Shown: positions 1-8,716 of the stretch, in pieces
Numbering within the stretch: position 1 is the stretch's first letter
How the letters are laid out: the number at the start of each line of letters is the position of its first letter
From: CAYWFP01 sp964457365
GTDB taxonomy: Bacteria > Planctomycetota > SZUA-567
Assembly: GCA_964457365.1 (NCBI GenBank)
Contig: CAYWFP010000014.1
Coordinates: 1 to 53,699 of the forward strand
Direction of reading: 5' to 3'
DNA: 53,699 nt
Program-made: the position numbers and the translations under genes
Notes under the pieces: model-generated
What the model was told of the DNA's origin: nothing
The model's input: the letters and a program-made list of their open reading frames with translations, nothing else
Database searches by the model: none

Positions 1-1158
1 GCGGCATTATTGGTTACTGAGAAAATCGACCGAAACAACCGGACAGCAGTGATCCGCGATGCATATATCGAGGACCCTTCCGGGCGGCGTGTCGTCGATT
101 TCCGTGAAAACAATCTGCATGTAGCAGGTTATTCGATACCAGTCGATGCCCATATCCCGTTAGACGAACTGCAGTCTCACTTGTACTCCTTACCCGATCA
201 ACCGGACGCCATTCCTTACGTCACTTCGTACTACAAGAAACGCTGGGGATTCTGCCTGACACAAAGGCAACGAGACGCATTGAAGCCGGGGACGTACCGC
301 GTCGTGATCGACAGCACGCTCGAGCCCGGATCGATGACCTACGGGGAACTGATCATCCCCGGAGAAACCGAGAGGGAGATTTTCTTATCCACGTATACCT
401 GTCATCCCTCGCTGGCGAACAACGAGCTATCGGGGCCCGTGGTGGCCACCGCTCTGGCACAATGGGTGCAATCGCTTCCGCGTCGCCGCTATACATACAG
501 ATTTTATTACGGCCCGGAACGGATTGGAGCGTTGGTCTATCTCAGCCGTAATCTGCAGCATCTGCAGCAGCATGTCGATGCCGGCTTTGTGCTGACTTGC
601 CTTGGCGATAATCGGACATACTCGCACCTTCCGTCCCGCCTCGGCGGTACCTTGGCGGACCGAATCGCCAAGACAGTTCTTCAGTATCATGCTCCGGAAT
701 ACCGTGAGTATTCCTTTCTCGATCGAGGCAGCGATGAGCAGCAATTCTGTGCGCCGGGGGTGGACCTTCCGGTTTGCTCGATCATGCGCAGCAAATACGG
801 CGAATACCCGGAGTACCATACCTCTCTCGATGACATGTCCGTTATTTCCCCGCAAGGGCTCGAGGGAGGCTTCTCGATTCTTCAGAAATGCATTCGGCTG
901 CTTGAAGCGAATCACACCTATTCGCCGGTGTATTTATGTGAACCGCAACTGGGAAAGCGCGGACTCTACCCCACTATATCCAGAAAAGACAACCCGACGC
1001 GAGAGGTGCTTATCCGACACATCCTGGCCTACTGCGACGGTGGTCATGACGTGGTGGATCTGGCGAACCGCCTGGGTAAAGATCCTCTCAAGATCGTGGA
1101 GACGCTTGCATTGCTGGAAGAACATGAGCTTATACGAGTGGAAAAGAACGGGAGGTGA
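1..1158 (+). CDS. DUF4910 aminopeptidase-like protein, 5' end outside the window
   Basis: The frame is open from base 1, so the N-terminus lies upstream; the first in-window start-like codon (TTG at 10) is probably not the start. The protein resembles the DUF4910/DUF2172 family, which has an M28-aminopeptidase-like zinc fold and a C-terminal winged-helix-like domain. Visible family features are a HPSLANNELSG motif about a third of the way in, a GPERIGA motif and a late EYHTSLDD motif carrying metal-ligand-type His/Asp/Glu. The last 70 or so residues look like a small helix-turn-helix. Members often lie in polysaccharide or nonulosonate loci, but their substrate is not established. The stop is 3 nt before the next gene, and that gene's Shine-Dalgarno GGGAGG overlaps this coding end. 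Confidence 0.75.
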   Translation, partial: AALLVTEKIDRNNRTAVIRDAYIEDPSGRRVVDFRENNLHVAGYSIPVDAHIPLDELQSHLYSLPDQPDAIPYVTSYYKKRWGFCLTQRQRDALKPGTYRVVIDSTLEPGSMTYGELIIPGETEREIFLSTYTCHPSLANNELSGPVVATALAQWVQSLPRRRYTYRFYYGPERIGALVYLSRNLQHLQQHVDAGFVLTCLGDNRTYSHLPSRLGGTLADRIAKTVLQYHAPEYREYSFLDRGSDEQQFCAPGVDLPVCSIMRSKYGEYPEYHTSLDDMSVISPQGLEGGFSILQKCIRLLEANHTYSPVYLCEPQLGKRGLYPTISRKDNPTREVLIRHILAYCDGGHDVVDLANRLGKDPLKIVETLALLEEHELIRVEKNGR

Positions 1159-1161
1159 GCA

Positions 1162-2076
1162 ATGGGAATGCACGACGAGTCGGTAGCCCATTATTATGAT
1201 GCGGATGCCGCCGGCTATCATCAGCAATACGACAGGGAGTTCCTGCAGGATACCGACCGCAAGTATCCCGCCAATTACTTCCGCCTCCAATTGCTTCTGA
1301 ACTCCTTCATGACTAAAAACATCAAGCGCATCATCGAGGTCGGCGTCGGGGAAGGGACGCCTCTCTCCACACTGGCGAAGACCGGACTCGATGTCTGGGG
1401 ATTCGATATCTCCGAGGCCATGGTCCAGAAGGCTAAAGAGCGGATGAAGAAGAACAATCTCGATCCGAATCATATTTTCTGGGGGGATATCCAGGATCCC
1501 GTCACCTATTCGCATGCGGTGAGTGAAGGCTTGTACGACGGACTCATCGCCATGGGGGTCATGCCGCACGTTCGGAACGACGACATGGTGATTCAGAACA
1601 TGGCCGCGATGGTGCGTCCGGGCGGCACCGTATTCATCGAATTCAGAAACAGCCTGTTCTCGCTGTTTACGATGAACCGGTACACGATGGATTTCATTCT
1701 CAACGATTTGCTTCGCGGGGTTTCATCCGAAATCAAGGATCTCGTCGCCAAGGATCTGGAGCCCCGGCTCAGAATGGATATGCCGTCGCAACGCATGACG
1801 GGGGAGAGTGCCGACGCCCCCGGTTATGACGCCATTCTGTCGAAGTTCCACAATCCGTTCGAGGTCATGGAACTGTTCAGCCGGTACGGATTCGTGAATA
1901 TGCGGCTGCTCTGGTATCACTATCACCCGGCCATGCCGTATCTCGCGGCCGAGAATCCGTCGCTCTTCCGCCAGGAAGCCATTCGACTGGAGCACGATCC
2001 ATCGAACTGGCGCGGTTTCTTTCTTTGCTCCGCCTTTGTCGTGGAAGCCGAAAAAGCGGGTGCCGGGAACGGGTAA
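1162..2076 (+). CDS. Class I SAM-dependent methyltransferase
   Basis: A 304-residue protein with a Rossmann-type methyltransferase core. Motif I is IIEVGVGEGT near residue 57, followed by DVWGFDISEAM (acidic ribose-binding loop) and a later MAAMVRPGGTVFIEF strand typical of the family. The acceptor cannot be read from the sequence. ATG 1162 is supported by GGGAGG at 1150-1155, only 6 nt upstream and overlapping the stop of the DUF4910 gene, so the two are probably one transcription unit. The 3' end faces the minus-strand gene ending at 2145, with 68 bp between. Methylation of a sugar or a lipid-linked glycan is an inference from context. Confidence 0.8.
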   Translation: MGMHDESVAHYYDADAAGYHQQYDREFLQDTDRKYPANYFRLQLLLNSFMTKNIKRIIEVGVGEGTPLSTLAKTGLDVWGFDISEAMVQKAKERMKKNNLDPNHIFWGDIQDPVTYSHAVSEGLYDGLIAMGVMPHVRNDDMVIQNMAAMVRPGGTVFIEFRNSLFSLFTMNRYTMDFILNDLLRGVSSEIKDLVAKDLEPRLRMDMPSQRMTGESADAPGYDAILSKFHNPFEVMELFSRYGFVNMRLLWYHYHPAMPYLAAENPSLFRQEAIRLEHDPSNWRGFFLCSAFVVEAEKAGAGNG

Positions 2077-2144
2077 GGCGGGGCGCAAATCCATCAGGAG
2101 ACGGTGCGTGCGTAAGCTGCGCCGGCGAGGTGCACTCGCGTCGT

Positions 2145-4199
2145 TCAGTTACGCGGAAAGACGGGGCGCATCCCGTCTCCCTTGAGGATGCCTTCTGTCG
2201 AGTTCGCTTCCACAGCGCGACGCACGTCATCGATGGCTTTGCCAAAGGCATCCAGATGCGTTGCTACGTCCTCCGGCGTGTGTTCCAGGCAGAAATTGTT
2301 TATCCCCACGGTCAGGATGCCTTCTTCGAGCAACCGTTGCTGGAAGACAGACAGTAGATCGAGATCCTTCAGCGTTCCGTGGTCCGTGAACTGAAAACCG
2401 CTGTGCGGAGGCAATCCGAAAGGCTTCATGACCGCGTCGAGATCGAGCGTCGTCACGGCTTTGCAGGCCTGCTCGAACCATGTCGTGGAGATCGTCCAGA
2501 TATGTTCGAATGCATACGGGCGCTCGAGGATCTCGATTGTCATCAACGCCCCGGCCAAGGAAAGCGCCTCCCCGCCGAAGGTCGTGGAGATAAACACGCC
2601 ATCTTCGATCTGACGCAGCAGGCTCTCACTTCCGACCACTGCCGAGACAGGCAGGCCGTTGGCCATGCCCTTGCCCACCGCGGCCAAGTCCGGCGTCACG
2701 CCGTAGTATTCCTGCGCTCCGCCCATGGCGATGCGGAAGCCGCTGATCACTTCATCGAAGACGAGCACCACGCCTTCGCGCTCGGTCAACGCGCGCAGGG
2801 CTTGCAAATAACCCGCCGCGGGTCCGCTTCCCTGTGCGGGTTCCAGTACCACCGCCGCCACCTCTCCATGGTGCGCCGCCAGCAATGCCTCCAGCGCTGG
2901 CAGATCATTAAACGGCACTGTCAGGGTTAATGCGCGAACCGCTGCGGGCACGCCTTTGTTCATCGCGGTAGTGGACACATACCAGTCATGCATGCCGTGA
3001 TAGCCGCAGACGATTACCTTGTCGCGACCGGTCGAGGCTCGCGCGAGCCGCACCGCGGCGGTGGTGGCGTCGCTGCCGTTCTTCACGAAACGAACCATCT
3101 CCGCGCACGGAATCAACTCGACCAGCTTCTCCGCCAACCGCACTTCGAGTTCTGTCGACTGAGAGAAGCTGATGCCGCGCTCGAGCTGTTTGCGGACCGC
3201 TTCATTCACCTCCTCGTTGGCGTAGCCCACCGTTACGGGACCGAGGCCGAGAACGAAATCGATGTATTCGCGTCCGTCGACATCCCACACATGCCCCGCC
3301 TTGCCGCGCGCAAGGAAGTACGGCGCGGTATCGCCCGAGTAATACCGGTAACTCTTGCTGAACGTCTGCGCCGCCACGGGCGTTACGCGCAGGGCGCGTT
3401 CTTGCAGCGCGCGGCTGTTGCTATTCGGCAGGCTCATACGAGTTGCGTCCTCCGTCTCGGGTGTGGCTGCTCCGGAGTTGCGTGGAATGTTCGCGTTTGA
3501 TGCGGTGATCTCGGGCTGGCATGCGAGCAAATCCAAGACAGCGCGCATGCCGAAGAGCGTTCCGTGCGACGCCAGTTCGGCATACACCCGCCGGATCATC
3601 TCAAGATCCTCCACCTCGTCCAATGTCCAGCGCATGGCCGAGTGGTCTTCCTCGCAGCGCACGTTCCGTGCGGGGAATCGCTGCGGACGGTTGCGGATGA
3701 ATGGCGTCACATGCTCGCGCTCCGGGGGAAGAGACGCTTCCCGTGAAGCCGCCATCAGCGCGGCGCGCGAAATAACTTCAACATCCAGTCCATCGGGAAA
3801 AGTCGGGGGCGCAACGTTCGAGGTATAGTCGGCACCGCCCTCCAGATGCGCTTCGATTACGCGTGCGATCACCGCCGGATCGTGCAACGGGCAGTCGCCA
3901 GTAAGTCGAACGATCGTTTCCGCCTGCGGATACAGATCCGCTGCGCGGGCCATGCGGTCCAGGACATCCTCGATCGATCCACGGTAACATTTCACGCCCA
4001 GGCGAGAGCACTCCTTCTGCAGCGCATCGTCTTCCGGAGCCACGGTCGTCGCCACGACCAAATCGTCGACGGCAGCACAGGCGCGAATGCGCTCCACCAT
4101 CAGCGCCAGTGCGCCGCGCCCGTCCACGATCGGCATCAACATCTTGCCCGGAAGACGCCGCGAGCCCATTCGTGCCTGCAGCACCACTAATACACTCAT
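2145..4199 (-). CDS. Fusion of SpsF-type cytidylyltransferase and GSA-type class III aminotransferase
   Basis: A 684-residue two-domain protein. Residues 1 to about 235 match SpsF/NeuA-like nucleotidyltransferases, with the opening LQARMGSRRLPGK and later RLTGDCPL motifs; these activate acidic sugars with CMP. Residues about 270-684 match glutamate-1-semialdehyde aminotransferase-like class III PLP enzymes: FVKNGSDATTAAVRLAR, FDEVISGFR (Asp482) and the Schiff-base lysine Lys510 in VGKGMANGLP. A low-complexity linker of about 35 residues joins them. Both catalytic cores look intact. The gene overlaps the upstream aldo/keto reductase by 4 bp (ATGA). With PseI and PseG relatives nearby, the fusion probably aminates and CMP-activates a nonulosonic acid or a related keto sugar; the amination site is unknown. 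Confidence 0.85.
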   Translation of the reverse strand: MSVLVVLQARMGSRRLPGKMLMPIVDGRGALALMVERIRACAAVDDLVVATTVAPEDDALQKECSRLGVKCYRGSIEDVLDRMARAADLYPQAETIVRLTGDCPLHDPAVIARVIEAHLEGGADYTSNVAPPTFPDGLDVEVISRAALMAASREASLPPEREHVTPFIRNRPQRFPARNVRCEEDHSAMRWTLDEVEDLEMIRRVYAELASHGTLFGMRAVLDLLACQPEITASNANIPRNSGAATPETEDATRMSLPNSNSRALQERALRVTPVAAQTFSKSYRYYSGDTAPYFLARGKAGHVWDVDGREYIDFVLGLGPVTVGYANEEVNEAVRKQLERGISFSQSTELEVRLAEKLVELIPCAEMVRFVKNGSDATTAAVRLARASTGRDKVIVCGYHGMHDWYVSTTAMNKGVPAAVRALTLTVPFNDLPALEALLAAHHGEVAAVVLEPAQGSGPAAGYLQALRALTEREGVVLVFDEVISGFRIAMGGAQEYYGVTPDLAAVGKGMANGLPVSAVVGSESLLRQIEDGVFISTTFGGEALSLAGALMTIEILERPYAFEHIWTISTTWFEQACKAVTTLDLDAVMKPFGLPPHSGFQFTDHGTLKDLDLLSVFQQRLLEEGILTVGINNFCLEHTPEDVATHLDAFGKAIDDVRRAVEANSTEGILKGDGMRPVFPRN

Positions 4200-5110
4200 G
4201 TGTTACTCCAGAGAGCCGGATTCCAGATCGTTTCCGGAAGATCGCCCATGGTTTTGTCGACAAGGGCCAGTAGATCTTCTTCCAACGGCGGCAGGGCAAC
4301 GAGCTCGGCATTGCGGCGGACTTGAGCGGGCGTTTCCGCTCCGATCACCAGCGGCACCTCAAGCGAGAGCACAAACTGCACGGCCATCTCCAGCGGCGTG
4401 CGCCCGTATTCAGCGCAGAATGCTTGCCAGCGCCGGGCAGCCATGTCGGCACCAGGCACACGCGCACCGGCCTCTGCCGGATCGAGCAGCAGCAATCCTT
4501 GCAGGAAAACACTGCGCACCATCAACAACGTGCCGTTTTCGTCAGCCAACTCGAAGATGCCGGCCTCGACCATGCGTCGATCCCAAGCGTTGCACGGCAC
4601 CTGCACCACGTCCACCTCCGGATGCGATATGGCGCGGCGCGCGTCTGCAAGGGTGTAAACTGAAACGCCGACATGAGCGAAGACACCCCGCTCGCGCGCC
4701 TGAAGCAAGACGCGTCCCAAACCGTCATCCCATGCATTCAGCCAGTCCGCGCAGTGGAGCATCATGCACCAGATCGAACCAAGTCGTTTTTCGCTTCGAG
4801 TCATTGCTTTATCAAGGGCATCTCCGTCGCGCGGATCCAGTGTCGGGGAGAATTTTGTTACCACCAGCGCCTTCGCGTGCGTCTCGCGCACGCCTGCGCC
4901 GAGACGGATCTCGCTGTCGCCGTAGCATTGCGCCGTGTCGAAACAACGTACGCCACAATCCAGGGCCGTATCGATCAAGTCGCGCGCCGTCTCATCCGAG
5001 GGTTTGCCACTGCGGTTGGCGATCCCGTAATCGGATCCGAGTTGGGCCGTTCCCAATACCATGATCGGCAACGAAACATTGCGCCACTCGATATGGTTGA
5101 TGAGGGACAT
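4196..5110 (-). CDS. Aldo/keto reductase
   Basis: A 304-residue NADPH-dependent (beta/alpha)8 oxidoreductase. The catalytic tetrad is visible: Asp58 and Tyr63 (DTAQCYGDSE), Lys86 (VVTKFSP) and His119 (MMLHCAD). The N-terminal strand LPIMVLGTAQLG fits bacterial sugar-locus members. Its stop overlaps the start of the cytidylyltransferase/aminotransferase fusion by 4 bp, so the two are translationally coupled and probably act in sequence, for example a reduction beside an amination on the same sugar. The direction and substrate are inference. The gene is read divergently from the acetyltransferase at 5314. Confidence 0.85.
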   Translation of the reverse strand: MSLINHIEWRNVSLPIMVLGTAQLGSDYGIANRSGKPSDETARDLIDTALDCGVRCFDTAQCYGDSEIRLGAGVRETHAKALVVTKFSPTLDPRDGDALDKAMTRSEKRLGSIWCMMLHCADWLNAWDDGLGRVLLQARERGVFAHVGVSVYTLADARRAISHPEVDVVQVPCNAWDRRMVEAGIFELADENGTLLMVRSVFLQGLLLLDPAEAGARVPGADMAARRWQAFCAEYGRTPLEMAVQFVLSLEVPLVIGAETPAQVRRNAELVALPPLEEDLLALVDKTMGDLPETIWNPALWSNT

Positions 5111-5159
5111 TTGCCGTTCTCAATTCGCCATTATCGGCGAGCAACGCACGTAAGGTCCT

Positions 5160-5259
5160 ACTTGGTGTTAAGCGCCTTGCACATATAACGGCGACGCGAT
5201 AACATTATAAATACCTGATCGCCGATTTCCACATCCTCTTCCGTGCGTCTACACCAAGT
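5160..5259. repeat. 9-bp inverted repeat flanking the divergent promoter region
   Basis: ACTTGGTGT at 5160-5168 is exactly complementary to ACACCAAGT at 5251-5259. The arms are 82 bp apart and enclose the candidate -10 elements of both divergent genes. They could be paired operator half-sites or chance. Confidence 0.4.
5162..5189 (+). promoter_or_regulatory. Possible sigma-70 promoter for the acetyltransferase
   Basis: TTGGTG (5162-5167) and TATAAC (5184-5189) are spaced 16 bp in the gap between divergent genes. The -10 is good and the -35 weak. On the opposite strand a perfect TATAAT reads from 5209 to 5204 toward the aldo/keto reductase, without a convincing -35. Confidence 0.3.
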
Positions 5260-5313
5260 GAATAGCTTGCATAAGGCAACTCGAAACATACCATAGAGTC
5301 AGGACTATCAGGC

Positions 5314-5946
5314 GTGAGGCATGATTATCAAATGCACATTTTCCCTCAAAAGGATCGATTGCCGATTCTGAGAAGCCGCAGGCTGGTTTTGCGGGATATA
5401 CAACCCGAAGACGTTTCTGATGGTTATGTCGCTTGGCTGAACGATCCCGCCGTTACGAAATACCTAGAGATCCGGTTTCGCACATGGAGCCGTTCCGATG
5501 TCCTCGACTATGTGCTCGGTCGCTTAAGCGATCTTGAAACGTGCAAGCATTTTGGCATCTATGACAGCGAAGGTGAGCGCCTTGTTGGTACTGTCACGAT
5601 TCAGGATATCCGCTCTTATCATGGCAACGGTCAACTATCCTTTGTGATCGGCCACCCCGATGCGCAGGGAAAGGGCTATGCTTCCGAAGCGGTTCACGCG
5701 GCATGCTACTTCTGTTTTCACGAATGCCGATTGTATCGGCTTTCGGCCGGATATTATGCAGGGCACGTCGCTTCGGCCAAAGTACTCGAGAAAAGCGGTT
5801 TTGTCGTGGAAGGCCGCGAGCGAGAAGCTCTCGTGCGATACGACGGCGTTCGCGTCGACCGTATCGCGGTGGGATTGCTCGCTTCCGAGTTTTCGCCGCG
5901 CGAGGAATTTCTGGGACTCTTGCCTCCGACCGGGGGAGCGATGTAA
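5314..5946 (+). CDS. RimJ/RimL-type GNAT N-acetyltransferase
   Basis: A 210-residue GNAT-fold acetyl-CoA transferase. The acetyl-CoA pyrophosphate loop is GHPDAQGKGYASEAV in the middle, followed by the family's AGHVASAKVLEKSGF segment. It is the only plus-strand gene in this stretch, standing between the aldo/keto reductase and the PseI synthase. In a nonulosonate locus the expected job is N-acetylation of a 4-amino sugar nucleotide, as PseH or LegH do, but that assignment is inference and the acetyltransferase domain fused to PseG competes for it. The start is uncertain: GTG 5314 has AGGA at 5301-5304, while an in-frame ATG at 5332 (six codons in) has GAGG 12 nt upstream. Confidence 0.8.
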   Translation: MRHDYQMHIFPQKDRLPILRSRRLVLRDIQPEDVSDGYVAWLNDPAVTKYLEIRFRTWSRSDVLDYVLGRLSDLETCKHFGIYDSEGERLVGTVTIQDIRSYHGNGQLSFVIGHPDAQGKGYASEAVHAACYFCFHECRLYRLSAGYYAGHVASAKVLEKSGFVVEGREREALVRYDGVRVDRIAVGLLASEFSPREEFLGLLPPTGGAM

Positions 5947-5957
5947 CCCGAGCTCAA

Positions 5958-5981
5958 ATTCTTTGGCTACGGAGGAAGAAT
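5958..5981. terminator. Weak hairpin between convergent genes
   Basis: ATTCTT (5958-5963) pairs with AAGAAT (5976-5981), extendable by one wobble pair, in the 50-bp gap between converging genes. The stem is AT-rich and no clear T-run follows on either strand, so a terminator role is only possible. Confidence 0.25.
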
Positions 5982-5996
5982 CCCGAAGAATATTGA

Positions 5997-7070
5997 TTAC
6001 TCGTCCACTCCGTCGATCAGATCCCACGAGAGCGGCGTGCCTTTTTTGAGATCGCGATTCGCGATTCCTCGGGCGATCACGCGGTCATAGTAGCGCGGAT
6101 GCAAACCGGCGGCCGGGCGGATCGAACGGATGTTTTCGGAGGTGAAGCGTTCGCCTTGGCGTACGTCCTTGACGACGAAGAGCGAGCGGCGATAGGCCAG
6201 TGCCGGGCGGTCCTTCTCCGTGGGGCCGGACGTCACTCCCCCCAAGGCCTGCTCGACAACCCGTACCGCCTCGGCTATCTGTTTGAATTCCCGCGGTTCG
6301 AGGCTGAATGCGGCATCGGGTCCGCCCTGTTCGCGGGAAAGGCAGATATGCTTTTCGATCATACAGGCCCCCAGAGCGACGGAGGCCACAGCCGCGGCAA
6401 TTCCGAGGCTGTGGTCGGAGAGGCCCGCGGGGACGTTGAAGCGACTGGACAGATCCGCGAGGGCGCGTAGATTCATCTCCCCCGGCGGCGCGGGATAGGC
6501 GCTGGTACATTTGAGCAAGACCAGTTCCTTGCAGCCGTCTTCGCGCAATGCCGAGACGGCCTCCTCGATCTCCGCAAGCTCGGCCATTCCGGTTGACATG
6601 ATAACCGGTTTGCCGGTCGCGGCGATCAGCTTCAAGAGAGGAATGTCGACAATTTCGAAGGAAGCGACCTTGTAGGCGGGCATGCCCAGTTCTTCGAGAA
6701 AAACGACCGCTGTCGGATCGAACGGCGTGGAGAAGCAGTCCATCCCCAGGCTCTCGGCGAGCTCACGCAGTGGAGCATGCCATGCCCACGGCGTATGCGC
6801 CTCTTCGTAGAGATCGTGCAGCGTACGCCCTTTCCAGGGCAAATCACCTTGCACCACGAACGGCGGCGCGTCACAGTCGAGGGTGATTGTATCGGCGGTG
6901 TAGGTCTGGAGCTTGATCGCGTCGGCGCCGCTCTCGCTCGCCGCCCGGACGAGGTCCTTCGCCGCATCGAGGCTTCCGCCATGATTGGCCGACAACTCGG
7001 CGACAAGATAAACCGGATGGCCCTGGCCGATGAGACGGCGGCCGATGCGAACGGGAGAAGAATCCGTCAT
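5997..7070 (-). CDS. pseI: NeuB-family nonulosonic acid synthase, pseudaminic type
   Basis: A 357-residue enzyme expected to condense phosphoenolpyruvate with a deacetylated 6-deoxy sugar to give a nine-carbon acid. Family features are VYLVAELSANHGGSLD at the N-terminus, AIKLQTYTADT, CFSTPFD, VIMSTGM and a C-terminal antifreeze-like (SAF) domain ending LKKGTPLSWDLI. The GGPDAAFSLEPREF segment is closer to pseudaminate synthase (PseI) than to sialate synthase. The start is set at ATG 7070 because it overlaps the PseG-acetyltransferase stop as ATGA; a 14-residue longer reading from 7112 runs inside that gene and is unlikely. Pseudaminate versus a stereoisomer cannot be settled by eye. Confidence 0.88.
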   Translation of the reverse strand: MTDSSPVRIGRRLIGQGHPVYLVAELSANHGGSLDAAKDLVRAASESGADAIKLQTYTADTITLDCDAPPFVVQGDLPWKGRTLHDLYEEAHTPWAWHAPLRELAESLGMDCFSTPFDPTAVVFLEELGMPAYKVASFEIVDIPLLKLIAATGKPVIMSTGMAELAEIEEAVSALREDGCKELVLLKCTSAYPAPPGEMNLRALADLSSRFNVPAGLSDHSLGIAAAVASVALGACMIEKHICLSREQGGPDAAFSLEPREFKQIAEAVRVVEQALGGVTSGPTEKDRPALAYRRSLFVVKDVRQGERFTSENIRSIRPAAGLHPRYYDRVIARGIANRDLKKGTPLSWDLIDGVDE

Positions 7071-8716
7071 TCCCGATCCTCCGCAACGGCATCGGTTTCC
7101 GCCGCTGACCAAGTATAAACGTGATGAGAAACACCATTCCGCGTGCCGGATCCGGAAGCAACAAAGCCTGCCTTTTCGAACGCACGTGCGCTTGGGAAAT
7201 TATCGGTGCGGATGACGGCTTCGATCCGACCGACACGAAGTTGCTCTGCGGCGGAAACAAGCGTCTCCCGGATTATCCAGGGGCCCAGCCCCCGCCCGCG
7301 GTAGTCCGAACACAATGAAATGCTGATCTCGGCTGCTTCCTCCGATGTGCGGTGGTAGCGCACTTGACCGATGACAGCGCCGCCGTCTTCGACAACCCAC
7401 ATTTGTTTGTCATCAGCGGTCAGCCAGTCATGAAACCATCTTTCGTGATCAGCCAGTGGTATCGACTCCGGTGCAAAACCGCAGGCGCGTACCGTGTGGT
7501 CATTCGCCAGATGCCAGAGTTGCACGACATCGGCCAAACAGACGGCGCGCAGATGCGGGGCGGCTTCGAAAGAAGCCTGTTTCTGAAGATGATCCATTAC
7601 CAGCGAGGCACCATGTCCGTCCACGAGATCCCTCCCCCGACGCGACATGGCCTCCAACAGGTTGGGGTGATCGAGTAGCGACGCCAGTTTGTCGGCCAGC
7701 TCATTTGAGGCAATCTTGTCCGCCCATCCGGGACAGCGCAACAAGTCAAGCGCATCGAGCGTTTCGGAGATCTCAGCCTGATTGTCCGCCACGATGAGGG
7801 CCAACGATGGCGCGCCGAGAAATAGCGTCTCCCAGCAGGTGCTGCCTCCGGCGATAACAGCGAGATCGGCCTGACTCAGCAATGGAGTCATATCTTCCAC
7901 GTTGTAATGCAGACGGATTGGCTCGGAAAGAGAGGGCGACCGGAATGCATCGGAGAGTTCTCGGACACGCTTCTCTATCGCAGAAACATGCGGATTGAGT
8001 TTTCCCAGAATGACATCGACAGAGGCCGGCCTTGGCGATAGAAGTGCCAATGCGTCGAGCGCCTTTCCGGTGGCATTATCCAAGTCCGCTCCGCCCATCG
8101 AGACGACGATTCGCGGCATTGGTGTCGACGTCGAGTGCGACACGCGTTGGTTATACGCCGTGAACTCGGGGCGTAACAGGATATATCGCGGGCCCAGCAG
8201 CAGGCTGGCAGAAGGTGAACGCTCAGCATATATGCCTGCCCAGGCGGTGATATTCTGGTTCAAGATGCAATCGGCATCATAGCGATCATGATGGCCGTAG
8301 TCATCGAGGAGCAGTACGCGCGCGGGGCCGGAGCGCAACGTTTCCAGATAGCCGTCTTCAAAACCAATGCCGCGAGGCTGTGTGGAAGGATTGGCACCTG
8401 AAGGATCTTTCGCTATGCCATATCCGTCCACCACGATCCAGTCGACGGATCGGTCCGCCGCCAGCGTAGCGGTCGAGCGTGCGTCCATGAGGCTGCCCAA
8501 AGGGGCATCAGCCCCCAAAACGATCAGGCGCTCATCGGCGCACCGGTCGCGGATCAATTCCTTTCCGCCCCGCGTGAAGATAATACAACGCCACCCCCGA
8601 TTCAACGCCGCCGAGGCCAACGCCAGGCAGCGCATGACATGGCCGGCGCCGATATCCGGACCCGCGTCGGCGCGAAGGAGAAGGGTTGCGGTTGAGCCAG
8701 TCAAACCTGTTTGCAT
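7067..8716 (-). CDS. pseG: PseG-type UDP-sugar hydrolase fused to a GNAT acetyltransferase
   Basis: A 549-residue fusion. Residues 1 to about 385 match PseG, the GT-B-fold hydrolase that removes UDP from 2,4-diacetamido-trideoxy-altropyranose: ADAGPDIGAGHVMRC with catalytic-type His26, then MPRIVVSMGGADLDN and AVIAGGSTCWETLFLGAP. Residues about 395-549 are a GNAT domain with SDYRGRGLGPWIIRETL as the acetyl-CoA loop and DNFPSARAFEKAGF, like PseH. Two pathway steps, acetylation then hydrolysis, would thus sit in one polypeptide. ATG 8716 is chosen because upstream codons lie within the preceding gene, with which it overlaps 16 bp. It is coupled to the synthase by ATGA. Confidence 0.85.
   Translation of the reverse strand: MQTGLTGSTATLLLRADAGPDIGAGHVMRCLALASAALNRGWRCIIFTRGGKELIRDRCADERLIVLGADAPLGSLMDARSTATLAADRSVDWIVVDGYGIAKDPSGANPSTQPRGIGFEDGYLETLRSGPARVLLLDDYGHHDRYDADCILNQNITAWAGIYAERSPSASLLLGPRYILLRPEFTAYNQRVSHSTSTPMPRIVVSMGGADLDNATGKALDALALLSPRPASVDVILGKLNPHVSAIEKRVRELSDAFRSPSLSEPIRLHYNVEDMTPLLSQADLAVIAGGSTCWETLFLGAPSLALIVADNQAEISETLDALDLLRCPGWADKIASNELADKLASLLDHPNLLEAMSRRGRDLVDGHGASLVMDHLQKQASFEAAPHLRAVCLADVVQLWHLANDHTVRACGFAPESIPLADHERWFHDWLTADDKQMWVVEDGGAVIGQVRYHRTSEEAAEISISLCSDYRGRGLGPWIIRETLVSAAEQLRVGRIEAVIRTDNFPSARAFEKAGFVASGSGTRNGVSHHVYTWSAAETDAVAEDRE

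Noticed and set aside
2125..2139. GCGAG/CTCGC hairpin between convergent genes as a terminator
   Set aside because: The stem is only 5 bp and no T-run follows on either strand.
5997..7070. Sialic acid (NeuB) rather than pseudaminic-type synthase
   Set aside because: The GGPDAAFSLEP region and the neighbouring PseG-type hydrolase fit PseI better; no NeuC-type epimerase is present.
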